From Bradyrhizobium sp. SZCCT0231 (lineage in GTDB: Bacteria > Pseudomonadota > Alphaproteobacteria > Rhizobiales > Xanthobacteraceae), in the NCBI RefSeq assembly GCF_018130245.1, contig NZ_JAFCKP010000028.1:1-45297 (forward strand): a stretch of 45,297 nucleotides of DNA. Direction: 5' to 3'. Both the position numbers and the translations under genes were made by a program. Positions 27,946-36,623 of this stretch are shown piece after piece; the first letter of the stretch is position 1; every line of letters starts with the position of its first letter. The notes under the pieces are model-generated. The model was not told the origin of the DNA. It was given only the letters and a program-made list of their open reading frames with translations, and ran no database searches.

Positions 27946-29187
27946 ATGGCTGACTTGTCCCAAAGCACATCCGATCTCGGCGGCTTTCCGGTCGCACCTG
28001 AAGACATTCATGCCGCCGCCGAGACGATCCGGGGCGCCGTCGTCGAGACGCCCTGCAGCTACAGCCGCACGCTGAGCAGCATCTGCGGCTGCGACGTCTG
28101 GCTCAAATTCGAGAACCTCCAGTTCACCTCCTCGTTCAAGGAGCGCGGCGCGCTCAACAGGCTCACCGCGCTGACGCCGGAAGAGCGCGCGCGAGGCGTG
28201 ATCGCAATGTCCGCGGGCAACCACGCGCAGGGCGTCGCCTACCACGCCAAGCGGCTCGGCATTCCCGCCACCATCGTCATGCCGATCGGCACGCCCATGG
28301 TGAAGATCGAGAACACCAGGCATCACGGCGCCGAGGTGGTGGTCACGGGCGCGACGCTGGAAGAGGCGGCCGCCTTTGCGCGCAGCCATGGTGAAGCGCA
28401 CGGCATGATCTTCGTCCATCCTTACGACGATCCGCTCGTCATCGCCGGGCAGGGCACGATCGGTCTGGAAATGCTCAAGACGGTCCCGGAGCTCGATACG
28501 CTGGTCGTCCCGATCGGCGGCGGCGGGCTGATCAGCGGCATCGCCATTGCCGCGAAGTCGATCAAGCCGTCGCTACGGATATTGGGCGTCGAGGCCTGGC
28601 TCTATCCCTCGATGTACAACGCCATCCATGACAGCAATCTTCCGGCGCGCGGCGACACGCTGGCCGAAGGCATCGCGGTGAAATCGCCGGGCAAGATCAC
28701 CACCGAAATCGTCCGCCGCCTCGTCGACGACATTGCGCTCGTCAACGAAGCCGAGCTCGAGCGCGCAGTCGCGACCCTGATTTCGATCGAGAAGACTGTG
28801 GTCGAAGGTGCCGGAGCTGCCGGCCTCGCCGCGCTGATGTCCGATCCGTCACGCTTTGCCGGCCAGAAGGTCGGCCTGGTCCTGAGCGGAGGCAATATCG
28901 ACACGCGGCTGATCGCCTCCGTCCTCACCCGCGAGCTGGCGCGCGAGGGGCGGCTGACGCAGTTGTCGCTCGATATTCCCGATCGCCCCGGGCAGCTGGC
29001 CGCCGTGGCGGCGCTGCTGGCCGAAGCCGGCGCCAACATCATCGAGGTCTCGCACCAGCGGACCTTCTCCGACCTGCCGGCAAAGGCGACGCTGCTGCAG
29101 CTGGTCATCGAGACCCGCGACAGCGCGCATCTCGACGAGGTCATGGCGAGGCTCAGCGCATCCGGACTGAGCGCGCGCTGCACCTGA
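27946..29187 (+). CDS. Threonine dehydratase with ACT domain
   Basis: The PLP enzyme deaminates threonine (and serine) to 2-oxobutanoate (pyruvate). The 413-residue protein has the Schiff-base lysine Lys65 in TSSFKERGA, the phosphate-binding glycine loop IGGGGLISG, MSAGNHAQGVA, and a C-terminal ACT domain (about 330-413) with LSLDIPDRPGQL. Length and the single ACT domain suggest the catabolic or short biosynthetic type. A shared pathway with ilvD is possible but the genes are 25 kb apart. No ribosome site stands before the ATG; TATGCT lies six bases upstream, so a leaderless message is possible. Confidence 0.92.
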   Translation: MADLSQSTSDLGGFPVAPEDIHAAAETIRGAVVETPCSYSRTLSSICGCDVWLKFENLQFTSSFKERGALNRLTALTPEERARGVIAMSAGNHAQGVAYHAKRLGIPATIVMPIGTPMVKIENTRHHGAEVVVTGATLEEAAAFARSHGEAHGMIFVHPYDDPLVIAGQGTIGLEMLKTVPELDTLVVPIGGGGLISGIAIAAKSIKPSLRILGVEAWLYPSMYNAIHDSNLPARGDTLAEGIAVKSPGKITTEIVRRLVDDIALVNEAELERAVATLISIEKTVVEGAGAAGLAALMSDPSRFAGQKVGLVLSGGNIDTRLIASVLTRELAREGRLTQLSLDIPDRPGQLAAVAALLAEAGANIIEVSHQRTFSDLPAKATLLQLVIETRDSAHLDEVMARLSASGLSARCT

Positions 29188-29206
29188 GCGGCGCGCGGCC
29201 ATGCCG

Positions 29207-30385
29207 CTATCGCGACGCCAAATCCGAGAGATGACCGATCAGCCGATCGATCTCGGCTTCCGTGTTGTAGTAGTGCGGGGATGCCCGCACGAGCGGCGGT
29301 AGCCCGCGGAGTTCGGCATCGATGCGGGTGCTCGATGGGTCCGAAGCGCCGATCGTGATGCCATCGCCGGCGGCGCTGCTGACAATGGCGTCCGCATCGT
29401 ACCCATCCATCGTGAAGCTGACGATGGCGCCCGGCGTCTGGCCGAGGTCGCGAATGGCGATGCCGCGAATGGAGGCGAGGCCGCTGCGAAGGCGGTCCGC
29501 CAGTTGGCGGCAGCGCTGCTCGATCGGACCCATGCCGATGTCGAGCGCATAATCGACGGCAGCGCCGAGCCCGAGCCGGGCCGCGTAATTATTCTCCCAG
29601 GTCTCGAAACGGCGCGCGTCGCCGCGGAGCCGATATTCATCGCGCGAGACCCAGGGCGCTGCGAAATGGTCGATCATCGGCGGTTCGAGCTGTTGCAGCA
29701 GCGCGCGGCGGACGTAGAGAAAGCCCGTGCCGCGCGGGCCGCGGAGGAATTTGCGGCCCGTGGCGGACAGCATGTCACAGCCGATGGTTTCGACGTCGAC
29801 CGCCATCTGCCCGACCGCCTGGCACGCGTCGAGCAGATAGGGAATGCCATGCGCCCGCGCGATCCTGCCAATTGCCGCGGCGGGATTGACCAGCCCACCA
29901 TTGGTCGGAACCCAGGTGATGGCGATGAGTTTTACCCGCTCGTCGATCATGCGTTCGAGCGCGTGCAGGTCGAGCTCGCCGCTGGCATCGCTCGGCACGA
30001 CGTCGATCGTCGCGCCGGTTCGTTTCGCAACCTGAAGAAAAGCGACATAGTTGGCGGCGTATTCCGCCTCGGCCGTCAGGATGCGGTCGCCCTGGCGGAA
30101 CGGCAGCGCGTAGAACGCCATCTGCCAGGCAACCGTCGCGTTCTCGACGAGCGCGATCTCGTCGGGCGCGGCATTCAGCAGGCGCGCGACCGAGCCATAG
30201 ACCGCGTCGAGCCGATCGGATTCACGGTCGGCAGCGGCATAACCGCCGATCTCGCTTTCGAGGTCGATATGCTGTTTCATCGCCGCGCTAACCGGCGTCG
30301 GCATCAGAGCCGCGCCGGCGTTATGCAGGTATGCGAGCCGCGAGGCGGCCGGCGTCTCGGCACGTATCCGGTCGATGTCGATCAC
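29207..30385 (-). CDS. Class V aminotransferase / cysteine-desulfurase-like PLP enzyme
   Basis: The 392-residue protein follows the class V fold: YLHNAGAALMP near the start, ENATVAWQMAFYAL, cofactor-binding Asp187 in LLDACQAVGQ, and the PLP lysine Lys212 in ATGRKFLRGPRGTGFLY. No conserved active-site cysteine loop was identified, so true cysteine desulfurase activity is uncertain. Related proteins act as epimerases, lyases or selenocysteine lyases; no substrate can be given from context. It converges on the dehydratase with 19 bases between stops. Confidence 0.82.
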   Translation of the reverse strand: MIDIDRIRAETPAASRLAYLHNAGAALMPTPVSAAMKQHIDLESEIGGYAAADRESDRLDAVYGSVARLLNAAPDEIALVENATVAWQMAFYALPFRQGDRILTAEAEYAANYVAFLQVAKRTGATIDVVPSDASGELDLHALERMIDERVKLIAITWVPTNGGLVNPAAAIGRIARAHGIPYLLDACQAVGQMAVDVETIGCDMLSATGRKFLRGPRGTGFLYVRRALLQQLEPPMIDHFAAPWVSRDEYRLRGDARRFETWENNYAARLGLGAAVDYALDIGMGPIEQRCRQLADRLRSGLASIRGIAIRDLGQTPGAIVSFTMDGYDADAIVSSAAGDGITIGASDPSSTRIDAELRGLPPLVRASPHYYNTEAEIDRLIGHLSDLASR

Positions 30386-30463
30386 TTGCGCCTCCGCTTC
30401 TCGCGATCTTCGCGCATGAATTAGACGCCTCGAGGACCGCGAGCAAGACGGCCCGGTTTCGTC

Positions 30464-31021
30464 TCAGATGCAGAGGCTGAGCAGCTTGATGTGGCAGTTG
30501 CTGGATTTGGGCTTGCTCGCCGGAGCAGCCTCGCGCTTCACGGCAACCAGCGGCTCCTTGTCCTTCTTGCCCTTACCCTTGCCCTTCGGCTCGTAGTCGC
30601 CGGCAATCACCATGGCCCAATAGGTGCGCTTGCCGCTGGCATTCCTGGCGCTCGCAATGCCGACACGGGAGGCGTTGTGCAGCAAGAGGTTCTTGCGGTG
30701 CCCGGAGGAGTCGATCCACTGTCCGAGCGTTTTCTCGAAATTGTCGTAGCCGTAGGCGATGTTCTCGGCGGCGCGCCCTGCGCCCGCCGGTGCGACACGG
30801 CGGTTGAACGGGCCGAGTGCGTCATGGCTGAGATCATCCTTCGCCGCCATCGCGCGGGCCTGATCCATGGCAATGCGGTCGAGGGTGGCATCGCGGACCA
30901 CGCGGACTTCGCCGTGCTTGAGGCGGAAGCTGGAGATCAACTCGGCCGGAGATTCTGCCATTGCAGGGGCGGCCGCAAGCAGCAGCACGCCGGCGATCAG
31001 ACCGCCAACCGCACGCTGCAT
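30464..31021 (-). CDS. Secreted CAP-domain protein
   Basis: The 185-residue protein has a signal peptide (MQRAVGGLIAGVLLLAAAPAMAES) and a CAP/SCP domain: LISSFRLKHGEV, DQARAMAAKDDLSHD, GRAAENIAYGYDN and HRKNLLLHNASRVGIASA. A lysine-rich linker (KGKGKGKKDKEP) and a C-terminus with two cysteines (SSNCHIKLLSLCI) follow. Bacterial CAP proteins are extracytoplasmic; their activity is mostly unknown. The ATG at 31021 has GGGGAAG upstream and gives a normal signal peptide; longer starts at 31042 or 31087 would bury it. Confidence 0.85.
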   Translation of the reverse strand: MQRAVGGLIAGVLLLAAAPAMAESPAELISSFRLKHGEVRVVRDATLDRIAMDQARAMAAKDDLSHDALGPFNRRVAPAGAGRAAENIAYGYDNFEKTLGQWIDSSGHRKNLLLHNASRVGIASARNASGKRTYWAMVIAGDYEPKGKGKGKKDKEPLVAVKREAAPASKPKSSNCHIKLLSLCI

Positions 31022-31114
31022 CGTCTTCCCCCGAATTCCCATGACCCCCGCCAAGCCCGAATCGTTCGAACGCTTCTCCATCGCCAATGTGGACGCTTCA
31101 AGGCGCGGACCCCG

Positions 31115-32209
31115 CTAGCTCGTTGGCAGGTTCGCCTCGAAATTGAAGCGGTCGCGCAGGTTCTTGCGCTGCTCCAGGATGTCCTTGAGGAAGGCTCGGT
31201 CCTGCTCGTTCGTCATCATCGGTTCGATCAGGTCGAGCTGGTTCATGGCGACGAGTTGCAGGACCTCGGTGCGTGGCTTGCCGCTGGTGTTGCGTGGCAG
31301 GGCGTGCACGACCTGAATGTGCTCGGGCGGCTTCGGTCCGTTGGCGGCGGCAAGCTCGCTGCGAAGCTGGTCTTCGAGCGCGGCCTGATCGGCTTCGACG
31401 AAGGCATAGAGCCCGACGCCGGAGCGGCGGTCGGCAAAGGCGACGATGGCGGCGTCGCGCACGGCAGGATTCCGGCGGATCAGTTCGGCCAGGACCGGCG
31501 CGTCGTTGACCAGGCGGCGGCCGCCACCCTCGCGGTCGGTGAAGTTGAACAGGCCGCGGGTGATGGCGCGATAGACCTTCTTGCCGGTGGCAAGCCACAG
31601 GCTCGCGGCGAACGACTTCTTCGCCAGGATCTTTCGCTCCCGCGGCGTCAGCGCCTCCGGCGCGTAGGAGCGCTTGTGTTTGAGCAGATGCCGCAGGTCC
31701 TCGTAGGCGAGGATGCGATAGAGCCGGCCGCGCCGGTTAAAGCACGCGGCGAGCTGGAAGTCGGTCACATAGGCCCGGCCGTCGCGGCCGACCAGCCAGT
31801 TCTGCTCCTTGGCGAGATCGTTGTGGCAGATGCCGGCGCGGCGCAGCCGGCGCAGCGCGGCTTTGGCCGACCGGAAATAGGCGAGATCGCCATGGGGCTT
31901 GGCCAGATGCAGTGCGACGCCGTCGACGAAGCCGCGCACCAGAGCGCGGCGTCCGGCCCACAGCAGCTCGGGACCGACGTTGAGGCCTTTGGCGCGCACC
32001 AGTGCAAGCTTCTCGCGGGCGAACAGATGGCGTGCCAGCAGGAGCGACCACAATGGCACCTCGTCGAGCCGGCGCAGCACCGCGTCGACCTCGCCGCTCT
32101 CGCTGCGGAAGCGGCCGCGCTCGACAGTCGAGAACACGTCGCGCTTGAGCAGCACGCCTTCGGTCCAGCGCGCCGACAGCTCTGCGGCGTCGTCTTTGGG
32201 GAGGCTCAT
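31115..32209 (-). CDS. Protein-kinase-like domain fused to an AMP-ligase C-terminal domain
   Basis: The 364-residue protein has two parts. Residues about 1-220 form a RIO/Kdo-kinase-like domain: GICHNDLAKEQNWLV holds the catalytic-loop HND (129-131) and Asn137, and YVTDFQL holds the metal-binding Asp150 (DFQ instead of DFG). Residues about 230-325 match the small C-terminal domain of acyl-CoA synthetases: AELIRRNPAVRDAAIVAF, then HALPRNTSGKPRTEVL with Lys311 where the catalytic, acetylatable lysine normally lies. The large ATP/AMP-binding domain of those enzymes is absent. The start is seven bases behind the trmFO stop on the same strand. Function unknown; lipid or membrane-linked phosphorylation, or control of an acyl-CoA synthetase, are guesses. 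Confidence 0.8.
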   Translation of the reverse strand: MSLPKDDAAELSARWTEGVLLKRDVFSTVERGRFRSESGEVDAVLRRLDEVPLWSLLLARHLFAREKLALVRAKGLNVGPELLWAGRRALVRGFVDGVALHLAKPHGDLAYFRSAKAALRRLRRAGICHNDLAKEQNWLVGRDGRAYVTDFQLAACFNRRGRLYRILAYEDLRHLLKHKRSYAPEALTPRERKILAKKSFAASLWLATGKKVYRAITRGLFNFTDREGGGRRLVNDAPVLAELIRRNPAVRDAAIVAFADRRSGVGLYAFVEADQAALEDQLRSELAAANGPKPPEHIQVVHALPRNTSGKPRTEVLQLVAMNQLDLIEPMMTNEQDRAFLKDILEQRKNLRDRFNFEANLPTS

Positions 32210-32216
32210 CGAAAGC

Positions 32217-33644
32217 TCACGCGGCGGCGGCAATGCGCAGGTGGTCGGCGATCCAGCGATCGAGGTCGGCGAGCGCTCGTGCGCTCAGCGCCTGCTTCTT
32301 GGCCACCGTCTTCTCGTTGCCGCGCAACCGCGTGCCGTCGGGCTTCTTGGTCGGCACCGTCGCAAGCGGCGGAAACAGGCCGAAATTGATGTTCATCGGC
32401 TGGAACGAGCGCGTGCCCGGCTCGATGGTCTCGATATGGCCGCCGGTGATGTGGCCGAGCAACGATCCGAGCGCGGTCGTGCCCGGCGGACTGACGAGCG
32501 TCTCACCGCGCGCGTCCGCTGCCGCATAGAGACCGGCGATCAAGCCGACGCTGGCGGACTCCACATAGCCCTCACAGCCCGTCATCTGGCCGGCGAAGCG
32601 CAGCCGCGGCTGCGCGCGCAGGCGCAACTGGCCATCGAGCAGTTTTGGCGAATTCAGGAAGGTGTTGCGATGCAGGCCGCCGAGGCGGGCAAACTCCGCC
32701 TTCTCCAGCCCCGGAATGGTGCGGAAGATGCGCTGCTGCTCGCCGTACTTCAGCTTGGTCTGGAAGCCGACGATGTTGTAGAGCGTGCCGAGCTTGTTGT
32801 CCTGGCGCAACTGCACGATCGCATAGGCTTTCGTGGCGGGATCGTGCGGATTGGTGAGTCCGACCGGCTTCATCGGGCCATGCCGCAGCGTCTCGAGCCC
32901 GCGCTCCGCCATCACCTCGATCGGCAGGCAGCCGTCGAAATAGGGGGTGTTCGTCTCCCACTCCTTGAACTCGGTCTTCTCGCCGGCGATCAGCGCGGCG
33001 ACGAAGCCGTCATACTGCTCCTTGGTCATCGGGCAGTTGATGTAGTCGGCGCCGTTGCCGCCGGGGCCGACCTTGTCATAGCGCGATTGGAACCAGGCCA
33101 CCGACATGTCGATGGACTCGCGATGCACGATCGGCGCGATCGCGTCGAAGAAGGCGAGCGCGTTCTCGTCGGTCAATTCGCGGATGGCGTCAGCCAGCGG
33201 CGCAGAGGTGAGGGGGCCGGTCGCAACGATGACGTTGCTCCAGTCGGCCGGCGGCAGGCCTGCGACCTCGCCGCGGGCGATCTCGATCAGGGGATGGTCA
33301 TTCAGCGCCTTGGTGACGGCCGCCGAGAAGCCGTCGCGGTCGACTGCGAGCGCGCCGCCGGCGGGCACCTGGTTGGCATCAGCCGCGCGCATGATCAACG
33401 AGTCGAGCCGGCGCATCTCCGCATGTAGGAGGCCGACGGCGTTGTTGGCGGCGTCGTCCGAGCGGAACGAGTTCGAGCAGACGAGCTCGGCGAGTCCCTC
33501 GGTGCGGTGCGCCTCGGTCATGCGGGTCGGCCGCATCTCATGCAGCACCACGGGCACGCCGGATTTCGCCACCTGCCAAGCAGCTTCGGAGCCGGCGAGG
33601 CCGGCGCCGATCACGTGTACGATGTTGGATTGGGGTCCTGTCAT
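32217..33644 (-). CDS. trmFO: tRNA (uracil-5-)-methyltransferase TrmFO (folate/FAD-dependent)
   Basis: TrmFO makes 5-methyluridine at position 54 of tRNA with methylenetetrahydrofolate and FAD. The 475-residue protein starts with the FAD fingerprint [15 protein letters not shown] (Gly13-Gly18). It continues with [20 protein letters not shown] and [11 protein letters not shown], which carry the family cysteines, and ends with [10 protein letters not shown]. The ATG at 33644 gives [11 protein letters not shown]; the frame extends upstream but without family features. Several Gram-negative bacteria use SAM-dependent TrmA instead, so TrmFO fits an alphaproteobacterium. Confidence 0.95.
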   Translation of the reverse strand: MTGPQSNIVHVIGAGLAGSEAAWQVAKSGVPVVLHEMRPTRMTEAHRTEGLAELVCSNSFRSDDAANNAVGLLHAEMRRLDSLIMRAADANQVPAGGALAVDRDGFSAAVTKALNDHPLIEIARGEVAGLPPADWSNVIVATGPLTSAPLADAIRELTDENALAFFDAIAPIVHRESIDMSVAWFQSRYDKVGPGGNGADYINCPMTKEQYDGFVAALIAGEKTEFKEWETNTPYFDGCLPIEVMAERGLETLRHGPMKPVGLTNPHDPATKAYAIVQLRQDNKLGTLYNIVGFQTKLKYGEQQRIFRTIPGLEKAEFARLGGLHRNTFLNSPKLLDGQLRLRAQPRLRFAGQMTGCEGYVESASVGLIAGLYAAADARGETLVSPPGTTALGSLLGHITGGHIETIEPGTRSFQPMNINFGLFPPLATVPTKKPDGTRLRGNEKTVAKKQALSARALADLDRWIADHLRIAAAA

Positions 33645-33719
33645 GGGGCGGACAGGTAGCGCTTTTCGGCGGAGAGTGGAATCGCCGAGATCGAGTTTTC
33701 TGCCACCAGATACGACAAC

Positions 33720-33742
33720 GCCCGCACTGGGGCGGGCGCTAT
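33720..33742 (-). terminator. Hairpin behind the DUF1127 gene
   Basis: On the minus strand CGCCCGC pairs with GCGGGCG around a six-base loop, about 30 bases after the stop of the small DUF1127 gene. No T-run follows, so it may only pause or protect the transcript. Confidence 0.35.
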
Positions 33743-33771
33743 CGGTTCGTCCGGTTGAGGGCTGAACGGTA

Positions 33772-33924
33772 TCAGCCCTGATACTGACCGGCAGCAACGC
33801 GCGGGATGTCCGAGCGATCGAGGCCGATATCGGCCAGTTCGCGATCACTGAGTTGGGACAGCTCGGCAACATTGCGCTGATAGTCCCGGAAGGCCTGGAT
33901 CATGCGGATGAGCGAGAGCAGCAT
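33772..33924 (-). CDS. DUF1127 small protein (50 residues)
   Basis: The minus strand encodes a 50-residue protein that starts [18 protein letters not shown] and has the DUF1127 core [20 protein letters not shown], ending [14 protein letters not shown] lies eight bases before the ATG. DUF1127 proteins are small and Arg-rich; in alphaproteobacteria some affect phosphate or small-RNA related regulation, and many are stress-induced. The role of this one is not visible from context. It is isolated between trmFO and an AT-rich gap. Confidence 0.85.
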   Translation of the reverse strand: MLLSLIRMIQAFRDYQRNVAELSQLSDRELADIGLDRSDIPRVAAGQYQG

Positions 33925-34370
33925 TGGTAGTCTCCTGTAGTTCGATTCAGCCTTTGCCTAAGGCCTCATCGTTGAAATGAATATAGGTGAGAGTGGTGCA
34001 GTGCGAAAGTTCCGATGTTGCGATGCAGCTAAGCGAAGAGCGCATAGCGCGGGTAAGATACGCTTAACCCTTTGGCGGTCGGCCCGGACGTGCGAGTAAA
34101 TCCGAGGCATCAAGAGGATAAATGTCCGTGGAATCACGGTGTTAATGCAAATTGAGTGATATCGATCATCATCGAAATATGTTGCCGCTGGGTGGATCCG
34201 ACATGCGGTCTATCAGCATTTAAACTCAAGTCTTGCCTGCATGATTCGCATGGATGGAGAATTAGTAAAAATGAATAAATGTTCAGTTGTAGAAAATGGC
34301 CGCTGATGTCTTGCCTGACCTTCTGATGGTCAGTCAGCCGAGATCGCAGCGATTTACATAAACAGATGCG
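33925..34370. other. AT-rich gene-free region
   Basis: About 450 bases without a convincing gene, clearly AT-richer than the rest of the window, especially 34130-34310. Open frames of 40 residues (from 33978) and 11 residues (from 34271) lack family resemblance; a longer minus-strand frame over 34134-34628 overlaps the transglycosylase end and looks spurious. It probably holds the DUF1127 promoter. Confidence 0.5.
33980..34007 (-). promoter_or_regulatory. Candidate promoter for the DUF1127 gene
   Basis: Read on the minus strand, TTCGCA and TATATT are spaced by 16 bases and lie about 55 bases before the start codon. The -10 is good and the -35 is weak. By eye only. Confidence 0.3.
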
Positions 34371-34398
34371 CCACCGCCTCTGGAGAGGCTGCCGGTGG
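34371..34398 (-). terminator. Hairpin behind the lytic transglycosylase gene
   Basis: CCACCG (34371-34376) and CGGTGG (34393-34398) form the outer stem and CCTC/GAGG the inner stem, with a four-base bulge. On the minus strand it lies about 30 bases after the stop codon and is followed by a modest T-rich stretch (CTGTTTATG). Confidence 0.4.
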
Positions 34399-34428
34399 TC
34401 CGGAACTCGGTGTAGCCCCCCGGTGGGC

Positions 34429-35253
34429 TTAGGGGGCGTGAGCGAGCTGGGTGGCGAAATAGGCGACGGTCTTGGAATAGACCTCGCTCTTGTTCCACTG
34501 CTGTAACACCGCAAAATTCGGACTGCCTGGCTGCCAATCCTTGCCTCGCTGCCAGCCATAGCCGGCGAGATAATTGGCCGTGGAGGCGAGCACGTCAGGC
34601 GCGTTATGCAGGAGATCGCGCTTGCCATTGCCGTCGAAATCGACGGCGTATTTCATCCAGGAGGACGGCATGAACTGGGTCTGGCCGAGCTCGCCGGCCC
34701 AGGCGCCTTTCATGTCGGCTGGCGCAAGATCGCCGCGCTGGACGATGCGCAGCGCATCCATCAGCTCGGCGCGAAACTGCTCGGAGCGCCGGCAGTCATA
34801 AGCAAGCGTTGCCAGCGAGCGGATCGTTGCGAACTTCCCGGTGTTGACGCCGAAATCGGTCTCCAGACCCCAGATCGCAACCAAGACCTCGCCGGGCACG
34901 CCATAGGCCTGCTCGATGCGCGACAGCACCGAGCCGTATTGCTTCATCCTGTTGGATCCGCGTTCCAAGCGCGGCGGCACCATGCGGCCGGAAAACTCCT
35001 CGAAGGTCTGGCTGAAGACCTTTTGCGAGCGGTCGCGGTTGAGCACGCTCTGATCGAGCGTCACGCCGGCAAGCCCGGCAGCAATGGCCTGCTGCGAGAT
35101 GCCTTTCGCCGCAGCGTCGGTTTTGAAATCCGCAAGCCAGGCGTCGAAATTGCCCGAGCCGCAGGCAGCCGCAGCGAGCGCTGGCTGGGCGGATAGAATT
35201 GACACGGAGAGCGCGAAGGCTGCGAGAGCGAGACGAGAATTCGTCGGGGTCAT
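34429..35253 (-). CDS. MltB-family lytic murein transglycosylase
   Basis: The enzyme cleaves glycan strands with formation of 1,6-anhydro-muramic acid. The 274-residue protein has a signal peptide (about 1-27, ending PALAAAA), the catalytic glutamate Glu131 in AIWGLETDFGVNTG, and the family blocks GELGQTQFMPSSWMKYAVDFDGNGKRDL and NYLAGYGWQRG. It lacks the C-terminal peptidoglycan-binding domain found in longer members. The start at 35253 was chosen for the signal peptide; the frame extends to 35370. Products of such enzymes feed the NagZ recycling route. Confidence 0.92.
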   Translation of the reverse strand: MTPTNSRLALAAFALSVSILSAQPALAAAACGSGNFDAWLADFKTDAAAKGISQQAIAAGLAGVTLDQSVLNRDRSQKVFSQTFEEFSGRMVPPRLERGSNRMKQYGSVLSRIEQAYGVPGEVLVAIWGLETDFGVNTGKFATIRSLATLAYDCRRSEQFRAELMDALRIVQRGDLAPADMKGAWAGELGQTQFMPSSWMKYAVDFDGNGKRDLLHNAPDVLASTANYLAGYGWQRGKDWQPGSPNFAVLQQWNKSEVYSKTVAYFATQLAHAP

Positions 35254-35339
35254 TCGGGTAAATGAATTCCGTGAAGCGATCTGACCGGCGGGGCAATCTC
35301 GGTCGGAACCGCGGCCAAAGCAAGGCGCACAACAGATGA

Positions 35340-35367
35340 CGATCCTGCCCGAGGCAGGGCAGGATCG
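35340..35367 (-). terminator. Perfect hairpin behind the DUF2189 gene
   Basis: An 11-bp perfect stem (CGATCCTGCCC / GGGCAGGATCG) with a six-base loop lies 16 bases after the DUF2189 stop. No T-run follows on either strand. Confidence 0.45.
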
Positions 35368-35382
35368 CATGTCACGATATCG

Positions 35383-36291
35383 TCAGGCGTCCGTCCGGTT
35401 TCGCCAAGGGAAGAGGTTGGCCGGGAAATCGGCGGCCGGCTTGCGCGGACGATGCGGCGGGGGCGGCACCGGACGTGCCCCGGGCTCCGACACGATCACC
35501 TTGCGGTAGAGATGCCACGTGGCATGGCCGAGCAGGGGGATCACGACGGCGAGGCCGAGAAACGCCGGGATCGTACCAAGCGCCAGCAGCACCGCGACGA
35601 TCAGGCCCCAGGCCGCCATCGGCACCGGGTTTCTTGCGACAACGCGCAGCGAGGTCACCATGGCCTCGAACGCGCCGGCGTGACGGTCGAGCATCAAGGG
35701 GAACGACACGACGCTGATGCAAAGCGCGGCGAGCGCGAACAGGAAGCCGGTGCCGCAGCCAACCACGATCAGCCACCAGCCTTGCTGCGTCGTCAGCACC
35801 CGCATCATGAAGTCCGAGAGGCCGGTGACGCCCTCGTAGCCGAACGCCGCGACATATATCGCCTGCGCGGTCGCAACCCAGGTGACGAACAGGGCGAGCA
35901 GCAACGTGCCGAGGCCGAGCATCGCGCCGAACGAAGGCGAGCGCAGCACCTCCATGGCATCCCAGGCGCTGGCCGGTTCATAGCGCTCGCGCCGGCTGGA
36001 GAGCTCGTAGAGCCCGAGCGCCGCGAAGGGTCCGATCAGCGCGAAGCCGGCAGCCAGCGGAAACAACAGCGGCAGCACCGAATAGCCCATCACCACGCGG
36101 GCGAGCACGAGGCCGAGCACCGGATAGATCACGCAGAGGATGATGGCGTGGCTCGGAACGGCCTTGAAGTCTTCCCAACCGCGCCTGAGCGCGTCGTGCA
36201 GATCGGACAATCGGATGGTTCGGATCACCGGTCCAGCCGCATCCGAGGGCTGGGCCGTCGTGGGGACATTGCCCTGGTAGAGTGTGGCCAT
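35383..36291 (-). CDS. DUF2189-family membrane protein
   Basis: The 302-residue protein has a cytoplasmic N-terminus with IRTIRLSDLHDALRRGWEDFKAVPSH, the family entry block, and about six membrane segments (for example AIILCVIYPVLGLVLARVV, FALIGPFAALGLYELS, WWLIVVGCGTGFLFALAALCISVVSFPLML). It ends in a proline/arginine-rich tail. The family is uncharacterised; integral inner-membrane location is predicted. The ATG at 36291 has AAGGGAG upstream; the frame extends further but without support. Confidence 0.85.
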   Translation of the reverse strand: MATLYQGNVPTTAQPSDAAGPVIRTIRLSDLHDALRRGWEDFKAVPSHAIILCVIYPVLGLVLARVVMGYSVLPLLFPLAAGFALIGPFAALGLYELSSRRERYEPASAWDAMEVLRSPSFGAMLGLGTLLLALFVTWVATAQAIYVAAFGYEGVTGLSDFMMRVLTTQQGWWLIVVGCGTGFLFALAALCISVVSFPLMLDRHAGAFEAMVTSLRVVARNPVPMAAWGLIVAVLLALGTIPAFLGLAVVIPLLGHATWHLYRKVIVSEPGARPVPPPPHRPRKPAADFPANLFPWRNRTDA

Positions 36292-36360
36292 GGTCGCTAG
36301 CTCCCTTGCCGGGCGGCCGGGTCCGGCGCCGGAAAACGGCGCAAGCGACCGCCATTCTCT

Positions 36361-36403
36361 CTCGCGATGCCGACCAGACGCGAATTCCGGACGGCATCGC
36401 GAG
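36361..36403. repeat. Perfect 12-bp inverted repeat in a divergent promoter region
   Basis: CTCGCGATGCCG (36361-36372) and CGGCATCGCGAG (36392-36403) are exact reverse complements separated by 19 bases. The pair lies 70 bases before the DUF2189 start and about 220 before the DUF3597 start, in the 332-base gap between these divergent genes. It could be an operator or a leader hairpin of the DUF2189 message. Nothing else was recognised in the gap. Confidence 0.7.
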
Positions 36404-36623
36404 CTGAAGGGCAACCATACTCCCAAGTCCGAGTCCTGTCCCCCCACGCTTGGGTAAAATTCGTGCCGCGGCGCAACCACGACGAACGTCATTCTGTCGT
36501 CATTTCGCCGCAGATAAGCTGATGCTGCTGGTCGTTCGCGGAACTTCGCGGGCGCGACGCGGTAACTTGGTCTATAAGTGCCACTCAACGCCCATCCAAC
36601 GGATTCCTTTTCGGGGAGCAGAC

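Noticed and set aside
34134-34628. A 164-codon minus-strand frame
   Set aside because: It overlaps the end of the lytic transglycosylase and runs through the AT-rich gap with no protein-like pattern.
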